A stretch of DNA of 64,000 nt from Straminergon stramineum (GCA_963920665.1 OY987263.1:20665968-20729967), one strand, 5' to 3'. Shown: positions 11,401 through 25,099, counted from the stretch's first letter. Program-made: numbers and translations. The notes: generated from the sequence alone by a model not told the origin.

Positions 11401-13493
11401 CGGATATGTCGAGCTAGATCTCACAGATTGTCTCGATGACTATCGCACTCATCTAGCTAGTAACCATGGAGCCAAAGGTTTAGGGTTTTCGATTTCGGAG
11501 GTATTCTGTCCAGAACTATAATCTCTACGTTGTCAGCGACAACGCCGGTCATGATGTGCTTACACACATCTCGTCTGGAGATAGAGCTCGATCAAGAAGG
11601 CAAGAGTTTGTCAATGCATTCTGTGCATTTGGATAAAATTCATTTGCGTGATTGAGTGGCTTGGAATAAAGCATGATCATCAGTATTTGAACGATCTTGC
11701 ATCCTATCCTCTTGAAAATCACGAATCACCAGTGCATGCAGCTCATACTGATCATCTCTTTCACAAATGGTTTTGAATTCATTTGGGTTTTGCATTTGAA
11801 AGGAATGAGACTACGCTCACGAAGACGATACTTTTCAGAGAAGGACGTAATTGTACAAAACAGAGGACACAATTAACTATTGCTGTATAGGACAGAATGA
11901 TTTTCGAATTGTGGGGTGTGTATTGCAATCCATGAATGTTGCGAATTATGGATTGATCGATCGAGGCCAAACAGGCGGATCGTATGATGGACCTCGTCAA
12001 TACAGGAATTTCAATCTGCTGAGCATTGGAGGGGACGGTGATTCACTGGATAATTGATGCCCGTTGTTCAATCGTGGTAGACGTTGTGAGATGTATTGTG
12101 CGCTGTGTCTGAAAATATTTACTTCTATTATATATAAATTATTTTCGTTGGATCTTATTGGCAAGTGAAAGAAGATTTCAATGGGCTATAGAATGCACTA
12201 TCTGGACACCGAATACCGCAAATAAGTTACAAAATTCAGTAGAATTGTTTGAAAGTGTACCAGAAATTGATACTTAGGCTTCCCAAGCTTGTATGTGTTG
12301 GGGGCTATGTGGAAGGAAGGTTAACTCCAGTCTGTAACACTACAGAAGCGTGAATGAAGTGTCAGTTGGAGAGGGGTCAATGATCTAGTCCTTATGGATC
12401 TTAGAGTTTGGATTGTGTACATCTTGTCAAATTAATATCTAGGATTTAGATTAAACTTTGGCGTTGCTTTTTGGTCCAAAGGTAGGTTTTGCATTTTAGA
12501 CACTGCCAATTATAGTTGTGAATATCTTACATTGACACGAGGTAAGTAAGTCACAAAAGTTTTGTGGTGGACTCTTTCAGTTCTGAACAAACGTACTCTG
12601 AAAGAACAGTAGTCCATAACCAATTGTCGGCGCCCTGCAAAAGTGATAACAATACCATTGATACTGATCGTCTTCAAGAATGAAATCTAAAATTTTACTC
12701 ACAACAAAACTCAATTTGAATTAACTGCCGTATGGGCTGTTAATCTAAATTTACACATTCAAATTTACATCTCACATAGGTTGTTGTAGCTCCTACCGCC
12801 TTGCTTGTATGAGGCATCACGTCGAGCGACCAGTCCAGTAGCCGCACTTTGAGACATAATCATTGCACACATCAGCACAGAAGCTTGCAATGAGATCTGC
12901 TGAATATATTCCTCTTTAAAATATACAATAATTGGCACCTTAAATCAACTGAGAACATTCAACAATTGCAGGATTCAACGTTATTGAAAACATGCCAAAC
13001 CTTGCTGACGAGCTCTTAACTTTGCCTAAAAATTTTATATCCCCGTAAGTGATAAGCACTGTCATGAGTTCTATATGACCGTACCATCTATGAATACCCA
13101 CATCCAGCTGAGGTGACCAAAACATATCCAGAGAGCCCAACAAGGCTCTTCTGCAAGTAAAGTAGAAGACCCTCGCGGCCTCTGCAAACTGGGGACTGGT
13201 AGATAGAAGCTGGCATAGGGGACCCGATCTGTTTATGTTACAGATTAAACTCAAGTCTTCAGCTCCAAGAGTGAAGAACCATCAATCGTCTCTGGCTGAT
13301 GTCTGTGCCCATTCATGACATTCTTGAACCCCACATGCCAAGTCCCCTTTGTATTCAAGATTCAAGCCTCTGTGGCAGGAAAAGAGAGCCAGAAACTTGA
13401 ATTCAGTCGTTGACGGTGGTAGTAAAGATGCGATATTCCATCCACGGTACCCTTGTAGAGGGGACAACTGCAGAAGGTTCAAGAATTTTATGT
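11401..13493. other. Intergenic and presumed tetraspanin 3' flank, no gene recognised
   Basis: Short frames at 11851-12057 (plus) and 12940-13254 (minus) have no recognisable motif. The latter lies directly downstream of the tetraspanin and may be its 3' UTR. Confidence 0.3.
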
Positions 13494-14873
13494 TTAAACC
13501 TTGGTCTGACCATATCTGTACTTGTACTCAGCTCGCTCCCTCCGAGTGCTTTTCAATGCGCAGCACCCACAGGAATAGACAGCAATAATTAACACCAGCA
13601 CAATGATGTTGACAACTGCAACTCTCCGCCAGTTCGACTTCACGTTCTGCAGAACACCAGCTCGGCATGCGTTGCAATCGAAACACAGCTGCGCTTGGGT
13701 GTTGCTCCATGCTCGGCAGTCGGTGTTGGCGGTCCCTGATGGAGTGCCTACCCAGGTTGTGGCGTTGTTAAAAGTGAACCCGCAGTCTGTAGGTGGCTTG
13801 CAGCATCCCGACTGCGTATACATGGCACATATATACATTAGTCACACAACAGGACTGAAATCACCAGCCTTCCAAATTGCATACATTAATCCTCAAGGAC
13901 CGCGATTTCGGACATATCATTTCGCGAAAAAATCTCTAAGAGACCAACCGGGTTCATCATAGCGCGAAAATCATAAATTCAGATGAGAACAGAACTGTAC
14001 TTCCAGAATCAGTGAACAAGATTGCCTGCATCGGTCAAAACATGATTAAAGCTGGGCTAAAGCAAGTCCCCATAAGATAAACTGAAAATGACAAAACGAA
14101 TGAGAATCGATTTGGGACTCTTGGTCCTTCACGAGTACAACAAGAAAGTGAAAAAGAAGTGATTCAGGCAGTTAAGACACTCGATTTGGGAATTACCAAA
14201 GAGATTGGTCCAAGTAAGTATATTGGTGACTCATGTGACTCTCAAGAACTATTACGTGCATCGCTACTGATTGTAACAATGTTACAAAACTTCAAGTACA
14301 TTTCGGGTGCCTGTGCTATGGCAAGAAGGAAATATGGTTGTATTTGTCGAAATTAAGAATGAGAAGGAAGAAACAAACCTCAAGAGGAGTCAGTTTGGCC
14401 TTGCTAAAAGTCACGGATGAGTTGTACTTCTTGAGATCGCTGCACACCTTGGCGTCCGCCAGGCAGCTCTTGATCTTGGTCCAGTACTTGGGGTTATCCA
14501 CGCGCTTCTGCATCCAGTTGGAATAATCCCCAAGCTTGTACTCCTTGAACCCTTTCCCTGAAACCGCGCTTCCCGCCCCGGAATTCGTCACCACAAATGC
14601 GAAGATGGTGAACATGAGCAGGAGCAGAATGAGCAGAAACATGATGAACAAATACGTGTACATGAGGCACCGGTTCCCGCACCAAGCGCCACACAGACCC
14701 GCCATCGACACCAAGAGCACGAACACGCCCAGGATGATGACCGGCCATTGCAGGAACTTCACGCACTCCGAGTCGCTTTTCTTCGCTAACCAAATCCCAA
14801 ATGCGATGATGGGAAGAGACAACAAGAGTGTCAGGAAATTCAACACACCCGTCACCACATTGCTAAACCCCAT
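13494..14873 (-). CDS. Plant tetraspanin (270 residues, two exons)
   Basis: Exon 1 is 14873-14379 (165 codons) and exon 2 is 13811-13494 (105 codons plus TAA). The join is phase 0 with a GTTTG donor and a CGCAG acceptor. Four membrane segments are visible at about residues 7-30, 43-64, 70-96 and 229-249. The large extracellular loop, about 97-228, contains the plant-tetraspanin GCCKPP motif at 167-172 plus further cysteines (DCGF, DCRAW, LCFDCNAC). The single intron just before the GCCK motif matches the arrangement I recall for plant TET genes. Tetraspanins organise plasma-membrane microdomains. Within plants they are linked to development and cell-cell communication (family knowledge). Cysteines next to the membrane segments (CGNRC, CGCC) are candidate palmitoylation sites. 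The subfamily number cannot be given. Confidence 0.93.
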
Positions 14874-15009
14874 GGCGAACTCGGCAACCCTCGAACCCTA
14901 CAACGCTTCCCTCCAGTTCCGCAGTGCGGACTGTTACGCCAAGATTGCCACGCCGTATTTCAAATCCTTGTGCATCCACAATGCTAGGTTGTAACAATCG
15001 AAAGCCTCG

Positions 15010-15370
15010 AAAATCAAGTTCACTGATGATCCCTGTCAACAACTTCCTCGTCTCGCGAACAAATGCGAAGATACTTGTAAAGGAATGCGCAGCGACAGAT
15101 CACGAATATGTCGCCGTCTCCCAAATTCTTCGTGCGCCAAATGTCGTGTTACAATGAAGTCTCGAATTCGAGCGAGCGAGCGAGCTCAGGTAGTCGACTT
15201 ATTGGAACTTGCTCGTCTCCCCACAAATTACGATGACATTCGCACCAGCAGACCACAGATGAGCTACAATCTCCAAAATTCTTGGTGCTCCCAAATGCGA
15301 AGCTTCAACCGACGTAACTTGGAGGAACTAACTCGTCTCGCGACCAAATGCAGAGATACTTGTTGCAGAA
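15010..15370. repeat. Degenerate tandem repeats in the tetraspanin upstream region
   Basis: The block CTCGTCTCGCGAxCAAATG followed by AGATACTTG occurs near 15050 and 15330, with a weaker version near 15208. A second block, AAATTCTT-GTGC-CCAAATG, occurs near 15121 and 15276. The region lies 140-500 bp upstream of the tetraspanin start, so it is promoter or 5' UTR of that gene, or part of an unrecognised upstream exon (a minus-strand frame covers 15264-15722). Confidence 0.5.
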
Positions 15371-15805
15371 TGAGCGGCGGGAGGTGGCGCACCTGAAACA
15401 GTATGGCGATTTCGGGATCACCGAGCGAATCTCTTTCGATTCCGACGTTTCCGCCCCTGCAGCGGTTGCCGACCATCATGACGGCCGCATTGGTGGGGGG
15501 TAAGGTCGGAGGTGGGAAAGCCTTTGGATTCGGAGAGTGAGACGATCGGGGCCGTTGACGGGAGCGCGGCGGCCGTTGCGAGGAGGATTCAAATAGAAAG
15601 AGGATCGTGCGGTGGATGGTGCCCTTGGATCGGACGGTTCGAGGGGTGGAGATTGCTATTAAAGGTAACGGATCTATTGCTTTGAATTGAAGGCAGGAAG
15701 GTGAGAACAGGGGAATTACCAAATAGGCCCCGTCTTTATGCGATTAAACTTTTTCTACGCGGCAGTTCCGTTATCTTTTCAGGGTAATTTACAGTGCAAT
15801 GTTAA

Positions 15806-17179
15806 GAGCATCCTCAGTCTGGCCTTTTCTCACGCTCGGCAACGGTATGTTGCCGTTGTTCACTACAAATGCGGTAGTGCACTGGCGTCACCTTCACGGG
15901 TTCTCTGCAAAATGAAGCCTTGGTGGCTTGGCATAGCAAATTCATGCTATTTGTTGTGCCCTCAACCCTTCTCTGCTCTTCAGCAGTCAACACAATATGG
16001 TAAGAGGTGCAAACTCTGCCCATGCTCTAAGAACTGTTCCTAGAGTGTACCCTGAATTGTCCCTAGGTAGGATTGAAAAATGTTCTATCAAAGTATTGGT
16101 GCCAATTTGGGATTCTCATTGCACAGTTTCAGGAATGGTTGGGGATTGATTAGATTAGGATTAGGAAGTTAACAAAATTTCAGTGTACATAATGTGGAGT
16201 TATGAGTGGTGGGAGACTTTGTGTCATCCCAGACAATTAAATGCACCATGTTGTTGCAATTTAAGGTTAGCACACCTTCATTTGGGGACTCCATTTGCAC
16301 CATTAAAGGACAACTGTTTGACATTTTATGGTAGTACCTATGGACTCAAAAAGCACCCTACTACTATGATATTTAGAAAATCATATCTAATACAGTTTAA
16401 CTCTGAAAATTACAAATCAAATTGTGATGGATGTGTCTCCCTCTCTACTTTCTCTGAAAATTTGTTAGAAAATGCTTTGATCAACTGAGAAGGCATCCTA
16501 AGCCAAAATGCTCTTAAATGGGCAGTTTCTGCACCTCCTACCTTAGTGGCAACAATTGAGATTAGTTCCCATTCTCTAGCTCTTCATGGGAGTCATTAGA
16601 GGGGATTTTAGCCCTCTAGAAGATTGTGAGTTCCCATAGTTTCCAAACAATGGGGAACGTCATCACAATAGCGATCTAATGTAGTAATGATACTATCACA
16701 TTAGATAATAATATTTAATTCATTCCTTAATTTATATTTTAAATTTCATTTTTTTAAGAGAAAAACACTAATTTTTATTTAATACGGAGTAATATTTTTC
16801 ATTTTTTTTGACAACAATGGCTCATTCCCAACACAAGGAATGGGCTTAAAATAGTCTCTCTGTGTCCTCAAATCTCCCCTAATGAGCCAACGAATCATGA
16901 ACAAGTGGCTCACCTCAACTAGCCCTTGCACTCACAAAAGCTATGATTTCACTTATTCAACCAAGGTAGAGCTTGTGATGACATCCATAGATTGAGGTGC
17001 AACAAACCACAACCTTCCTATTAACTTTGCGGCCTCGTGAACTAATCCAAAACATCACAATACAAGGTCGAATAACATGGTCCCACTAGTAGAAAGTTGT
17101 ATTACAGTAAACAAAAATGTCACCTAGATTTTGTTCACCACAATAGAGTTTTCTTCTAATGTCCGGACTGAGGATGCTC
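15806..17179. mobile_element. Tourist/Harbinger-like non-autonomous element with TAA target duplication
   Basis: Left end GAGCATCCTCAGTC(T)GG starts at 15806. The right end is its inverted copy, CC(G)GACTGAGGATGCTC, ending at 17179, with one mismatch. TAA flanks both ends (15803-15805 and 17180-17182). A 3-bp TWA target duplication with GAG/GGC-type termini is typical of PIF/Harbinger (Tourist) elements. The 1.37 kb interior has no transposase and is related to 3981-4255. Confidence 0.65.
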
Positions 17180-17182
17180 TAA

Positions 17183-18680
17183 GGTAATTACACTAAATTT
17201 CGACCACTTTCTAAAACCAACCACTACAAATCCCTACCTAAAAAGTATTCCCACTATTCATAAAAAAACACCTATTTTTTATAATGGGTTTCAAAAACTT
17301 CTATTTTCAACATTCTTTGAAAATTTGCAGATTATCCATATGGTGATCAAAATATGCATTTTAAGAGAATCTAGAATCCCCTTTTGACTACTAATAAGTC
17401 CTCTCAAAAAGTTTTTTAGTGTAATATTTGTGCAATTTTAGATGTAGTTACCTTAAAGAACTCTTCAACTCCCATTGGTTGTTCGTGAGAGATTGTGGTA
17501 GTTTGGGGGGACGTAACTACTCTTTTGTCACCCTTCTAGAATCTTCCCAAGCCATGTCATAGGTGGCTAGTAAACAAAAGAAGGCGAGTTCAAGTGCCTC
17601 TACTTTAAAGTAACAACAACACCTAAATGCATTTGAAGAGCAATTCAACTTGATTTCTACTATTATATTGAAAATGTTTGTTGGTAGTCAAAAGGAGATT
17701 TTAGATTATCTTAGAATGCACTTTCTAGATATTGTATGAATAAACTATGAGTTTTCAAGGTGCTAAAAAATAGATGTTTCTAAAACCACTCTAGATACTC
17801 ATGAATAGTAGGAGTACATTTTAGGCAAAAATCTCTAGGATTTGGTTTAGAAAGGGGTCACAATTAGGTGTTGTTATCTTAAATGATAGTAACCCTTCCA
17901 AAATATATAAACTATTGCTTGATTTTGAGAACTTTTGTTTCTTTTATATAATGTGATCTTTATGTTGCTTCCTACATTTTTTTACTAGAATATCATATAT
18001 ATGAAGTACACATTTGTACAATATTCAAGGAGAAATTTTAGCCAAACCATCCAAAAATTGAAATTATGTATATTTATAAGGTTATCCATAAATATACTTT
18101 AATTACTTTTTGCATTTCTGTAGTAATTTTTTTGAAGTATTGATTGTGATTTTGCCTAAAGTTCTCATGAAGAATTAGATAGTAGGAAAAATGAACCAAT
18201 TCATTTATAACCAGTTATTAGTTCTCCCTATACTTTGTTTTTATACTAATATGAGTATAACCACATGAATTATCTATAGATATGTAAATGCCTTAAGAGA
18301 GTTGGCATTTATCAATAGTTTACAAAAAGATCTATTAGAAGTGAATGATGTGCTTGGAGGTATATTGAAAATAAATTTTGGTCAATTTTTCAATTTTGTA
18401 GCTATACAATTTTATTCAAATAGTGTCCCTCGTAGTCTGCACTACTTTTATACTATCTCAAGTAGAGTGATTACCATTCGACTTTCAACTACATTTATCA
18501 ATTGTTCACTCATTAGACCATTTTCATCCAATTTTGTTTGTATTATTCGAATTCTATGAATTAGCTTAACAAATTGTCATCTAACATATATAGAATCAAA
18601 GATTTCAATAAACAAAAAATTCTTAATTCTTACATTAGTCATAGAATGACTCTTGACATCATATTAGTCAATTGGCTCAC
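17183..18680. other. AT-rich intergenic DNA, nothing recognised
   Basis: No reading frame with a recognisable motif. The sequence resembles other AT-rich repeat debris in the window but I could not define an element. Confidence 0.3.
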
Positions 18681-18815
18681 TAAATGGTTGGCCCTATCAC
18701 CATGCTAGTTAGCCAAAATTATTTGCCTTTGAATTTTAGGTGCAATTTTTGTTTCTACAATTAAAAGTCATTCACCAAAAACTGTTAGCCATCATCATCC
18801 TTACTCAATTAGCCT

Positions 18816-19643
18816 TTAACCCTTAAAGTCAAGGCTAATGACCATGGAAATCATCCCTTTTGCTACTATGTGAATCACAGATTTAAGAAAATCCAAAAGC
18901 ACTCACTATGAGTCAAAATATTGTAAAAGACCTTCCCTTTTCACACAAAATTCCAAAAATACTAACATTTGTATTTCTGACCTATATAGAAGGATTCTTT
19001 GTCATTCATTGAACAAATAAAGGTCATGGCATCCTTATAGGGTTAAAGGACTTGGCCCCCATATCCAAGTTAGTCACCAAAACTACTATGATTATTGGAC
19101 TAGCATCCTTCAAGGATTAACCTTGAAAGAACACAATCCCATGACTAAGGTAGTCACCAAAGTACTTCAATTATTGAACCAATATAGTAGAACCACTCAT
19201 TACCAACCAGAACCCATGGTCAATACATAGGTAATTGGAAATTCAATAGAGATGACTAACAAGTAACCATTAAGTTTTGGGTTTCCCACCATCTTGTAGC
19301 CATCACTATAATGACACATTTGCTTTGTTTTGAGAGCCAAATTAATCTTTAGATGAGTAGTGATGGAAGAATCTAAGTATTTGGGATGGGAGCAAGCCAA
19401 CTTTTGGCTTCTAAAATTCAAAACAATTTTAATTTAAGGAAAAAAATTATGAAAATTTGACAACGCCCATCATTTCTATCCCTCAACACAGCAAAAAATT
19501 AACAGTGCCTTCTACTAGTACAGATCATGCACAAAATGCTTAAGTGGCTAGTAATGGGCGGTTCTACTGTAGATGCATTCTTTGTTTCTACAATGAATTT
19601 GTAGAATAGACCTTTTAGGTCCACAACGTCCTTACAGGGTTAA
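18816..19643. mobile_element. Second chain of TTAA-delimited MITE units
   Basis: TTAA junctions at 18816, 19043, 19117 and 19640. The 18816-19046 unit belongs to the same family as 30523-30751 (shared TGACCATGGAAATCA near the start and a GTCATTCATTG block near the end). The 19117-19643 unit starts TTAACCTTGAAAG, carries the CATGACTAAGGTAGTCACC core of the second family and ends ACAGGGTTAA. A further second-family copy abuts on the left (about 18680-18819), but its left end is unclear. Confidence 0.6.
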
Positions 19644-20468
19644 GACTCGTCAATACATAATTTTGTTAATATGATTGAACGAAATCATCATGTAGACAAT
19701 CACCAAGTTTCTGTTCTCCTTCCAAACCAGTCTTCACTCTCAAAACTCACAGAAGCTCGTTTCTCTGACCTAAAAAATCTGTATGTTGAATTACTAGCCA
19801 TGGACAGAAGCATTAATACTCTGCCTATTTCCTGTTTTTCTTTGGAACAATCCGCCCCTTTGAGATCATGTCTCTAATGCCTACAGGAAACAACAGCAAT
19901 ATAAGGTTAATCTAAAAGTAGAAGATCCACTTAATATTTGATTCCATCAATACAGGTACCCAGCAAGTCATATGGACATCAAAAATTGCAAACACCCTTC
20001 AGACAGACTTGCCAGTAACAACTCTAGTAATAACGTTACTGGTAACAGGTCTACAACAAGGTTATATACCGGTACATTTTCTCCCGTTGAAGTCTCTTGC
20101 TTGGCAAGTTCTCGGACTGATTCACTCTCAAGCAGGCATTAATCCCAGCTGATGCTTACAAAAACCTCAAAGAAACTGAAGGAGAAACTTTACAGCGGAC
20201 GCAAGCCAAATCTGCACCCCTCATCACCTGCTCTGCATGTTCCACTAACACTGAGTAACGAAACTGCATATTTAAAATTAAAAAAGAAAGAAACAAGGAG
20301 GTTCCCTCCAAAATATTATGCCAATATGCCATATCGAGGGGTCAAAACTTTGGCAGTGCTAGGCGATGTCACGTTTTCTAAGAACGAAACATAACTCCGC
20401 TCCGGGAGCTTTTGAGCTTGCTTGTGTTGTGGATTTGCAGGCTCCTTCCTTCTCACTAGGAATGAGTT

Positions 20469-23400
20469 TCAGTGTAAAAAGCGAACTCCCCTATCCAGAA
20501 CCTTCTGGAGAGCCACAATTGCTTGGTCAATAGTCTCGACACCACCTATTTCATCGAATGAGATACGGCGGACATTGAACTGCCAAAATAATAGTTGTAA
20601 GTCAGAGAATTGAGGTAGACACAAGGAAACCTAAGTGGAGGCTACTAGAATCATAACGCCAATGCAGGATTTTGAAGCTGATGTGGCTGAATTTCAAGGG
20701 TTAAGAAGAGGATCAGATTTCAGAATGCTAGCCCTTCTTAATAGTACTCGCAACCCACTACAGAATCTGTTTTAGAAGATGTGCAATAATATAGGATCAG
20801 ATATTGGTTTAAGCCATTACCCAGCCCGTTAACTTTCAGATGCATCCCAGCAATAACATGACACAATCACTTGAAATCTGTGCAATAATCTCGTGATTCT
20901 CAACGCTATAATGCGTAGAGAGGCGCTAAAAACGCAAACAAAGCACCAGAAAAGCTCTGGTAGCGTTTTAATATGCCAACAACAGATGTTTCCTTGAAAT
21001 TCATAGAAGTATGACATTGAAACCGGCAACAACTGATTTGAAGTCAACTGCCAACATAGAGATATTAATTACCTGGGCGCCCTGCCTGACACGAATGTCA
21101 ACACCTTTGCTGTCTATTGAAATCAGGGCAGCATCATCCACCTCAGATTCTGAGGATAAAAGCTCTCTCAGCTTCTTTGAAAATCTAAAATTCAGTTCCT
21201 GCAGCTCCGGACGGAATTCAGAGCACTTAATAATATTAGGATGTTATTAGGTGGTTAATAGACGCTAAGATACATGCATTGATCTTTTATCATGTCATGA
21301 ATGTTGTTGACGAAAAATTTGATATTAATCAATTCTATCAGAAAACACATAGCATACCCGCAATGTCTTCTCAGCCCCGTTGGCTGCAATAATATCAGGT
21401 CGGGCCAAGTCGTACTCTTTCACATCTACCCATTGCACGGTACCAAATCCTCCCACAAAATAGATATCGCTGCATTCCCACCAATATGACTCAAATTCCT
21501 TTCACATCCTTTACTCAGCAAATCAAAAACCAAATCAAGACACTAGATATCCTCCGAGCAAAGCACTAATAGGAGTTTCTCAAAATATAACATCTGCTGT
21601 TTGATGTCCATGTACAATTAAGATGTCCTCAACAAGACATTGCTCTATGCAAAAGTCTGGACCAGTAATTTCCCACACGTGTAATTCTCCTCATTCATCT
21701 TGCTAATGCCCTTAGCGAATCTCCGACAGTTCAAAATACCTCATGTTAGGACTACTGCACTCTGTTATGAACAAGGTAGATGCCACAAGCTTCATCAACT
21801 CTATAAGAGAGAGGGTTCACCTTATGTTTTCCATGCGATAGAAAGTGAAGTTACTCCACTGCTGTGACGCTCCCTGCTGATGCTTTGCACGATAGTATTG
21901 ATGTGCAAGCTCCTACAATAAATAGGATATATCATTCGAATCAGGCACACCTAATCCGAAGTAGTCCGAACTCTAAAACAACAGTAAAATACTGAAGAAA
22001 AGAGCGTTTGACAATCAAAAACTTGTCTTATTTACAAGTGCTTATCAATATAGCATGTCATAATACCTGCTGTTCAGGAGGAAGAGGATACACGTCTCCA
22101 AATAATGTAACCCTTGCATTGGCGAGTCCACTCCATCCTGGAATCTGCCAACATACGGGTCAAACCATGCCAATTAGGAATCAACAAGACAAGGCAAGCT
22201 GTTAACTTTTGAACCAACAAGAAGGATATCCATTCATATTTATAGCATTTAGTGCAGCGACTTCCAAGTATGAGAACGGAGGTCAATAAGCCATCTTTGA
22301 GTATATGCAATGTATAATATGTAGGAGATCATTGACAAATTGAGACAATGAAGGGTAGGAACGGAGGAAGGGAAATGCAGAATTGAATAAAACCATAAAG
22401 GATTCTTGAATGAGTACCTGAACCACAAGAGTGCACCGTGGATCTGCTAGAAGGTTCCTTGTGTGGATTGCTAACGGTGATAACGAAAAAATTGGATCTG
22501 TAAGGGTGGCAAGAAATTGTATAAGTAAAACAAAAATTGCTCTAAGAATCAAGTGGACAACAGAGAGGAAGGAAGAGAACGAATCAATATCACTACAAGT
22601 CAGAAGTGAAAACAGCGGTCGACAGACACAAATTTAAATTTAGCAATAAAACGTAACAAATTAAATCTCAACACAGAAACAGACTGTAGAGAATCACACA
22701 GATTGAAAGAAAGAGTCAAGTAGAAAAGCAAATAAACGTGTTGACTGATTCAAAGCATTGCTAATTCCTAGGGAAAAGGACACTAGACCATATTCAACTT
22801 TGTCCAGTGAAGGTTTCGAACCATACGTCCACGATTATCAGTGGCAAAGTCCACGAGTGAACCGAAGGGGTAACCCCGCCGGCGATGATGCATACGAGAC
22901 ATGATTGTGCACAGATGTGCGAAACGAGCCTGCATCATTGCTCTCTTTCAATTACTCTTGCTAAAAACTGTGATATGGCATGCACAGTCTATCGTAATTT
23001 TGATACAGTCAATTGAGGCTCATTGAGTCAAATGAGATTTGGAATGAAGTTACTGGTAAGTTTGATCGAAACCAATACCTGCTCAATGAGGTTGCGAACA
23101 GCAATGGCAGGGTGAGGTAACCCATGAGAAGATGTGGCACTTTGCACTCCACCAGAGATAGGCGTTCGAAACAGACCTGCCCGACTGCCACTTGAATTAT
23201 TGTTATGTGTCCCTGGGGTATTCACCGGCGTATTCACCACCCCCTTTGTGCTTGCAGAATTGTCAGGAGGGCTAACATTCTTGGCCTGCTAAATAGAGGA
23301 AGCATTCCCAAGTTAGGAATGACAAGTAGGAATAACATGACAAAACATTCAGTAGACTAGCTCCAGCCGATGAGAGAATGGCGCCCTACACTGATTTGTC

Positions 23401-25035
23401 CTACTACACTAATAATCAAATTTAGTGTAACCAAACTAATTCATTTTGAAATGCTATAAGCTTTTACTTTTGATGAAGATTTTTACCAAGAGCACAAATA
23501 GTCTACCTGTTCAAAGAGGGGATCTCTGTAAACATAGTTGGTTAAGTATTCATCTAGAGTAAAAACTTATAGCATTTATAAATGAATTAGTGCATTTACA
23601 CTAAATATTAACCCCTAAAGGATCAAGTGTCTGTTCAACATATGCAAAAAATCTCAGGTAGGTTCCTACGGTCATTTTTGGTTGGATGTACATGAAATTT
23701 GGACATGACGTGTACCTATGTATGCCCTTCTTGAAAATCTAATTTTTTTTCCGATTGGGTGCCCGCATCAAAAGTTATGCTGCCCTAAACTTTGCAGACA
23801 GCTTGGGCAGCTTTGGACAGCACATGCAAAACTCTTCCTATGATTTGGAAATATGGCGGGCATGTAGCTTACATGATACAAGATGCAGATGTTAAAAAAG
23901 AAAACTATTTTTCGTGTAAAAATCTCATTCTAGAAGGAGTCAAGCAAGGTTGGAAAAAAACTTTTTCACCTAACTTCAAACGTTATAATCTTTCAGTCTG
24001 TCGGGTCAAAGTTTCTAAAAAAATTTCCATATGTTCCCAAAGAGGTCTAGTACAAATTTGTACGGTTGAATTTTGAAAAAACAACCTTTTTTTCATTTTT
24101 TTCTTGCTGCCCTAAAAAGTGGCAGTTTTTGACAATTTCTGCCCGAAATATGCCTTGGTCCTTCAGGGGTTGAATATCATTGATAGTGTAGTGAGGGTGC
24201 AAAATTAGTGTCGCTACCAAATTTTGTTTTTCTGGAAATTAGTAGACAAAAGTAATATTTCCACCTGCACTAATTTGAAATAGTGTTTCTTTGGTAAATT
24301 AGTCTCACATGCACTAATAGGATAAATCAGTGTACTATAATAGACACAACTATTCACCAGTCCACAGTTCTAAAACGGTAAAAACGGAATAAAGAAATTA
24401 CAATTGGACTATGACGAAATTCTTGAATAGCAAAACCTGTACCTCATAGTTCAAGGATCCATTCATTTCCGCTATGCCACTCACCTCAGCTATGCAGATA
24501 GCTTGATTCTATTTTTTGATATACAAAATCCAAGTAGAGCTGGAATCTGCAAAAGCAAGGTGTGCTTTACCTCGGAATGAAGAGAACTTCCATTCTTCTC
24601 AGGGTTGGACTTCGAGGAAAGTCCATCTCCCGAAGGTCCATCCTGATTCAAAGCAGCTCTCGCAATGTTAAGGGCGCCATTTCGTTCCAAGAACCCATAT
24701 CGACCATCTCTACTCCTCAGCAACCTCCTTCCTCTGAGTCCAGCACAAGCATCTGTCAACTACAATTGCTTTTCAACTTCGTTTTCAACGTCTCCTAGCT
24801 CGAATTGCTCCATATTTTGCAAAGTAATGAAAAACTTAATACTCTCCAGATAAATAGTAAACAAGCACATTAGCAAAAGAGAGAGTTACCTGCAACCGGC
24901 CTTCAGCACCCTAACCTCCTCGATTCCGGAATAGGACGGCAGAGTTCGGGAAGAAAAGAGTTCCGCATGTGCAAATTCTTTGCAGGGATTGAGTAAAGCG
25001 GAAGAGCTCAGCGTGGCTGTCCGGGTCAAGTCCAT
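20469..25035 (-). CDS. Chloroplast-type FMN-binding split-barrel protein (pyridoxamine 5'-phosphate oxidase-like, DUF2470 tail), 406 residues
   Basis: Ten exons were assembled by eye on the minus strand: 25035-24890, 24733-24571, 23288-23079, 22929-22827, 22497-22418, 22144-22067, 21912-21821, 21469-21358, 21198-21073 and 20579-20469. All have GT-AG borders and every phase agrees (1221 nt). Exons 4-8 carry the split barrel (ARFAHLCTIMSRMH, PFGSLVDFATD, HPIFSLSPLAIHTRN, IPGWSGLANARVTLFGDVYP, DIYFVGGFGTVQWV). Exons 9-10 carry the DUF2470/HugZ-like end (SESEVDDAALISIDSKG, then VRQGAQ). This matches the Arabidopsis At1g51560/At3g21140 type as I remember it. The first three exons are Ser-rich and Arg-rich and probably include a transit peptide. 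The family binds FMN or heme-related ligands; the substrate is unknown. Intron 2 holds a TTAA MITE and a foldback. The exon 1-2 junction is the least certain. Confidence 0.85.
23420..23606. mobile_element. Foldback (inverted-repeat) element in intron 2 of the FMN-binding gene
   Basis: The left arm begins ATTTAGTGTAA and includes AATGCTATAAGCTTTTACT. The right arm is its inverted copy, AGTAAAAACTTATAGCATT and TTACACTAAAT, ending at 23606. It directly abuts the TTAA MITE, which appears to have inserted at its edge. Confidence 0.55.
23608..24173. mobile_element. TTAA MITE (566 bp) inside an intron
   Basis: The left end is TTAACCCCTAAAGGATCAAG at 23608. The right end is the inverted CTTGGTCCTTCAGGGGTTGA, ending at 24173. 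The termini match over about 19 bp with three mismatches. The right TTAA has decayed to TTGA. A frame at 23792-24076 within it has no recognisable motif. Confidence 0.65.
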
Positions 25036-25099
25036 GACAATGTCCTGTCTTTCCCAAAAAACACAAACACTGCCACCGAAAAGCAAATTCAGCGACTCC

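Noticed and set aside
15264..15722. 152-codon minus-strand frame upstream of the tetraspanin
   Set aside because: It overlaps degenerate repeats and promoter-like sequence and contains no recognisable domain. It is more likely 5' UTR.
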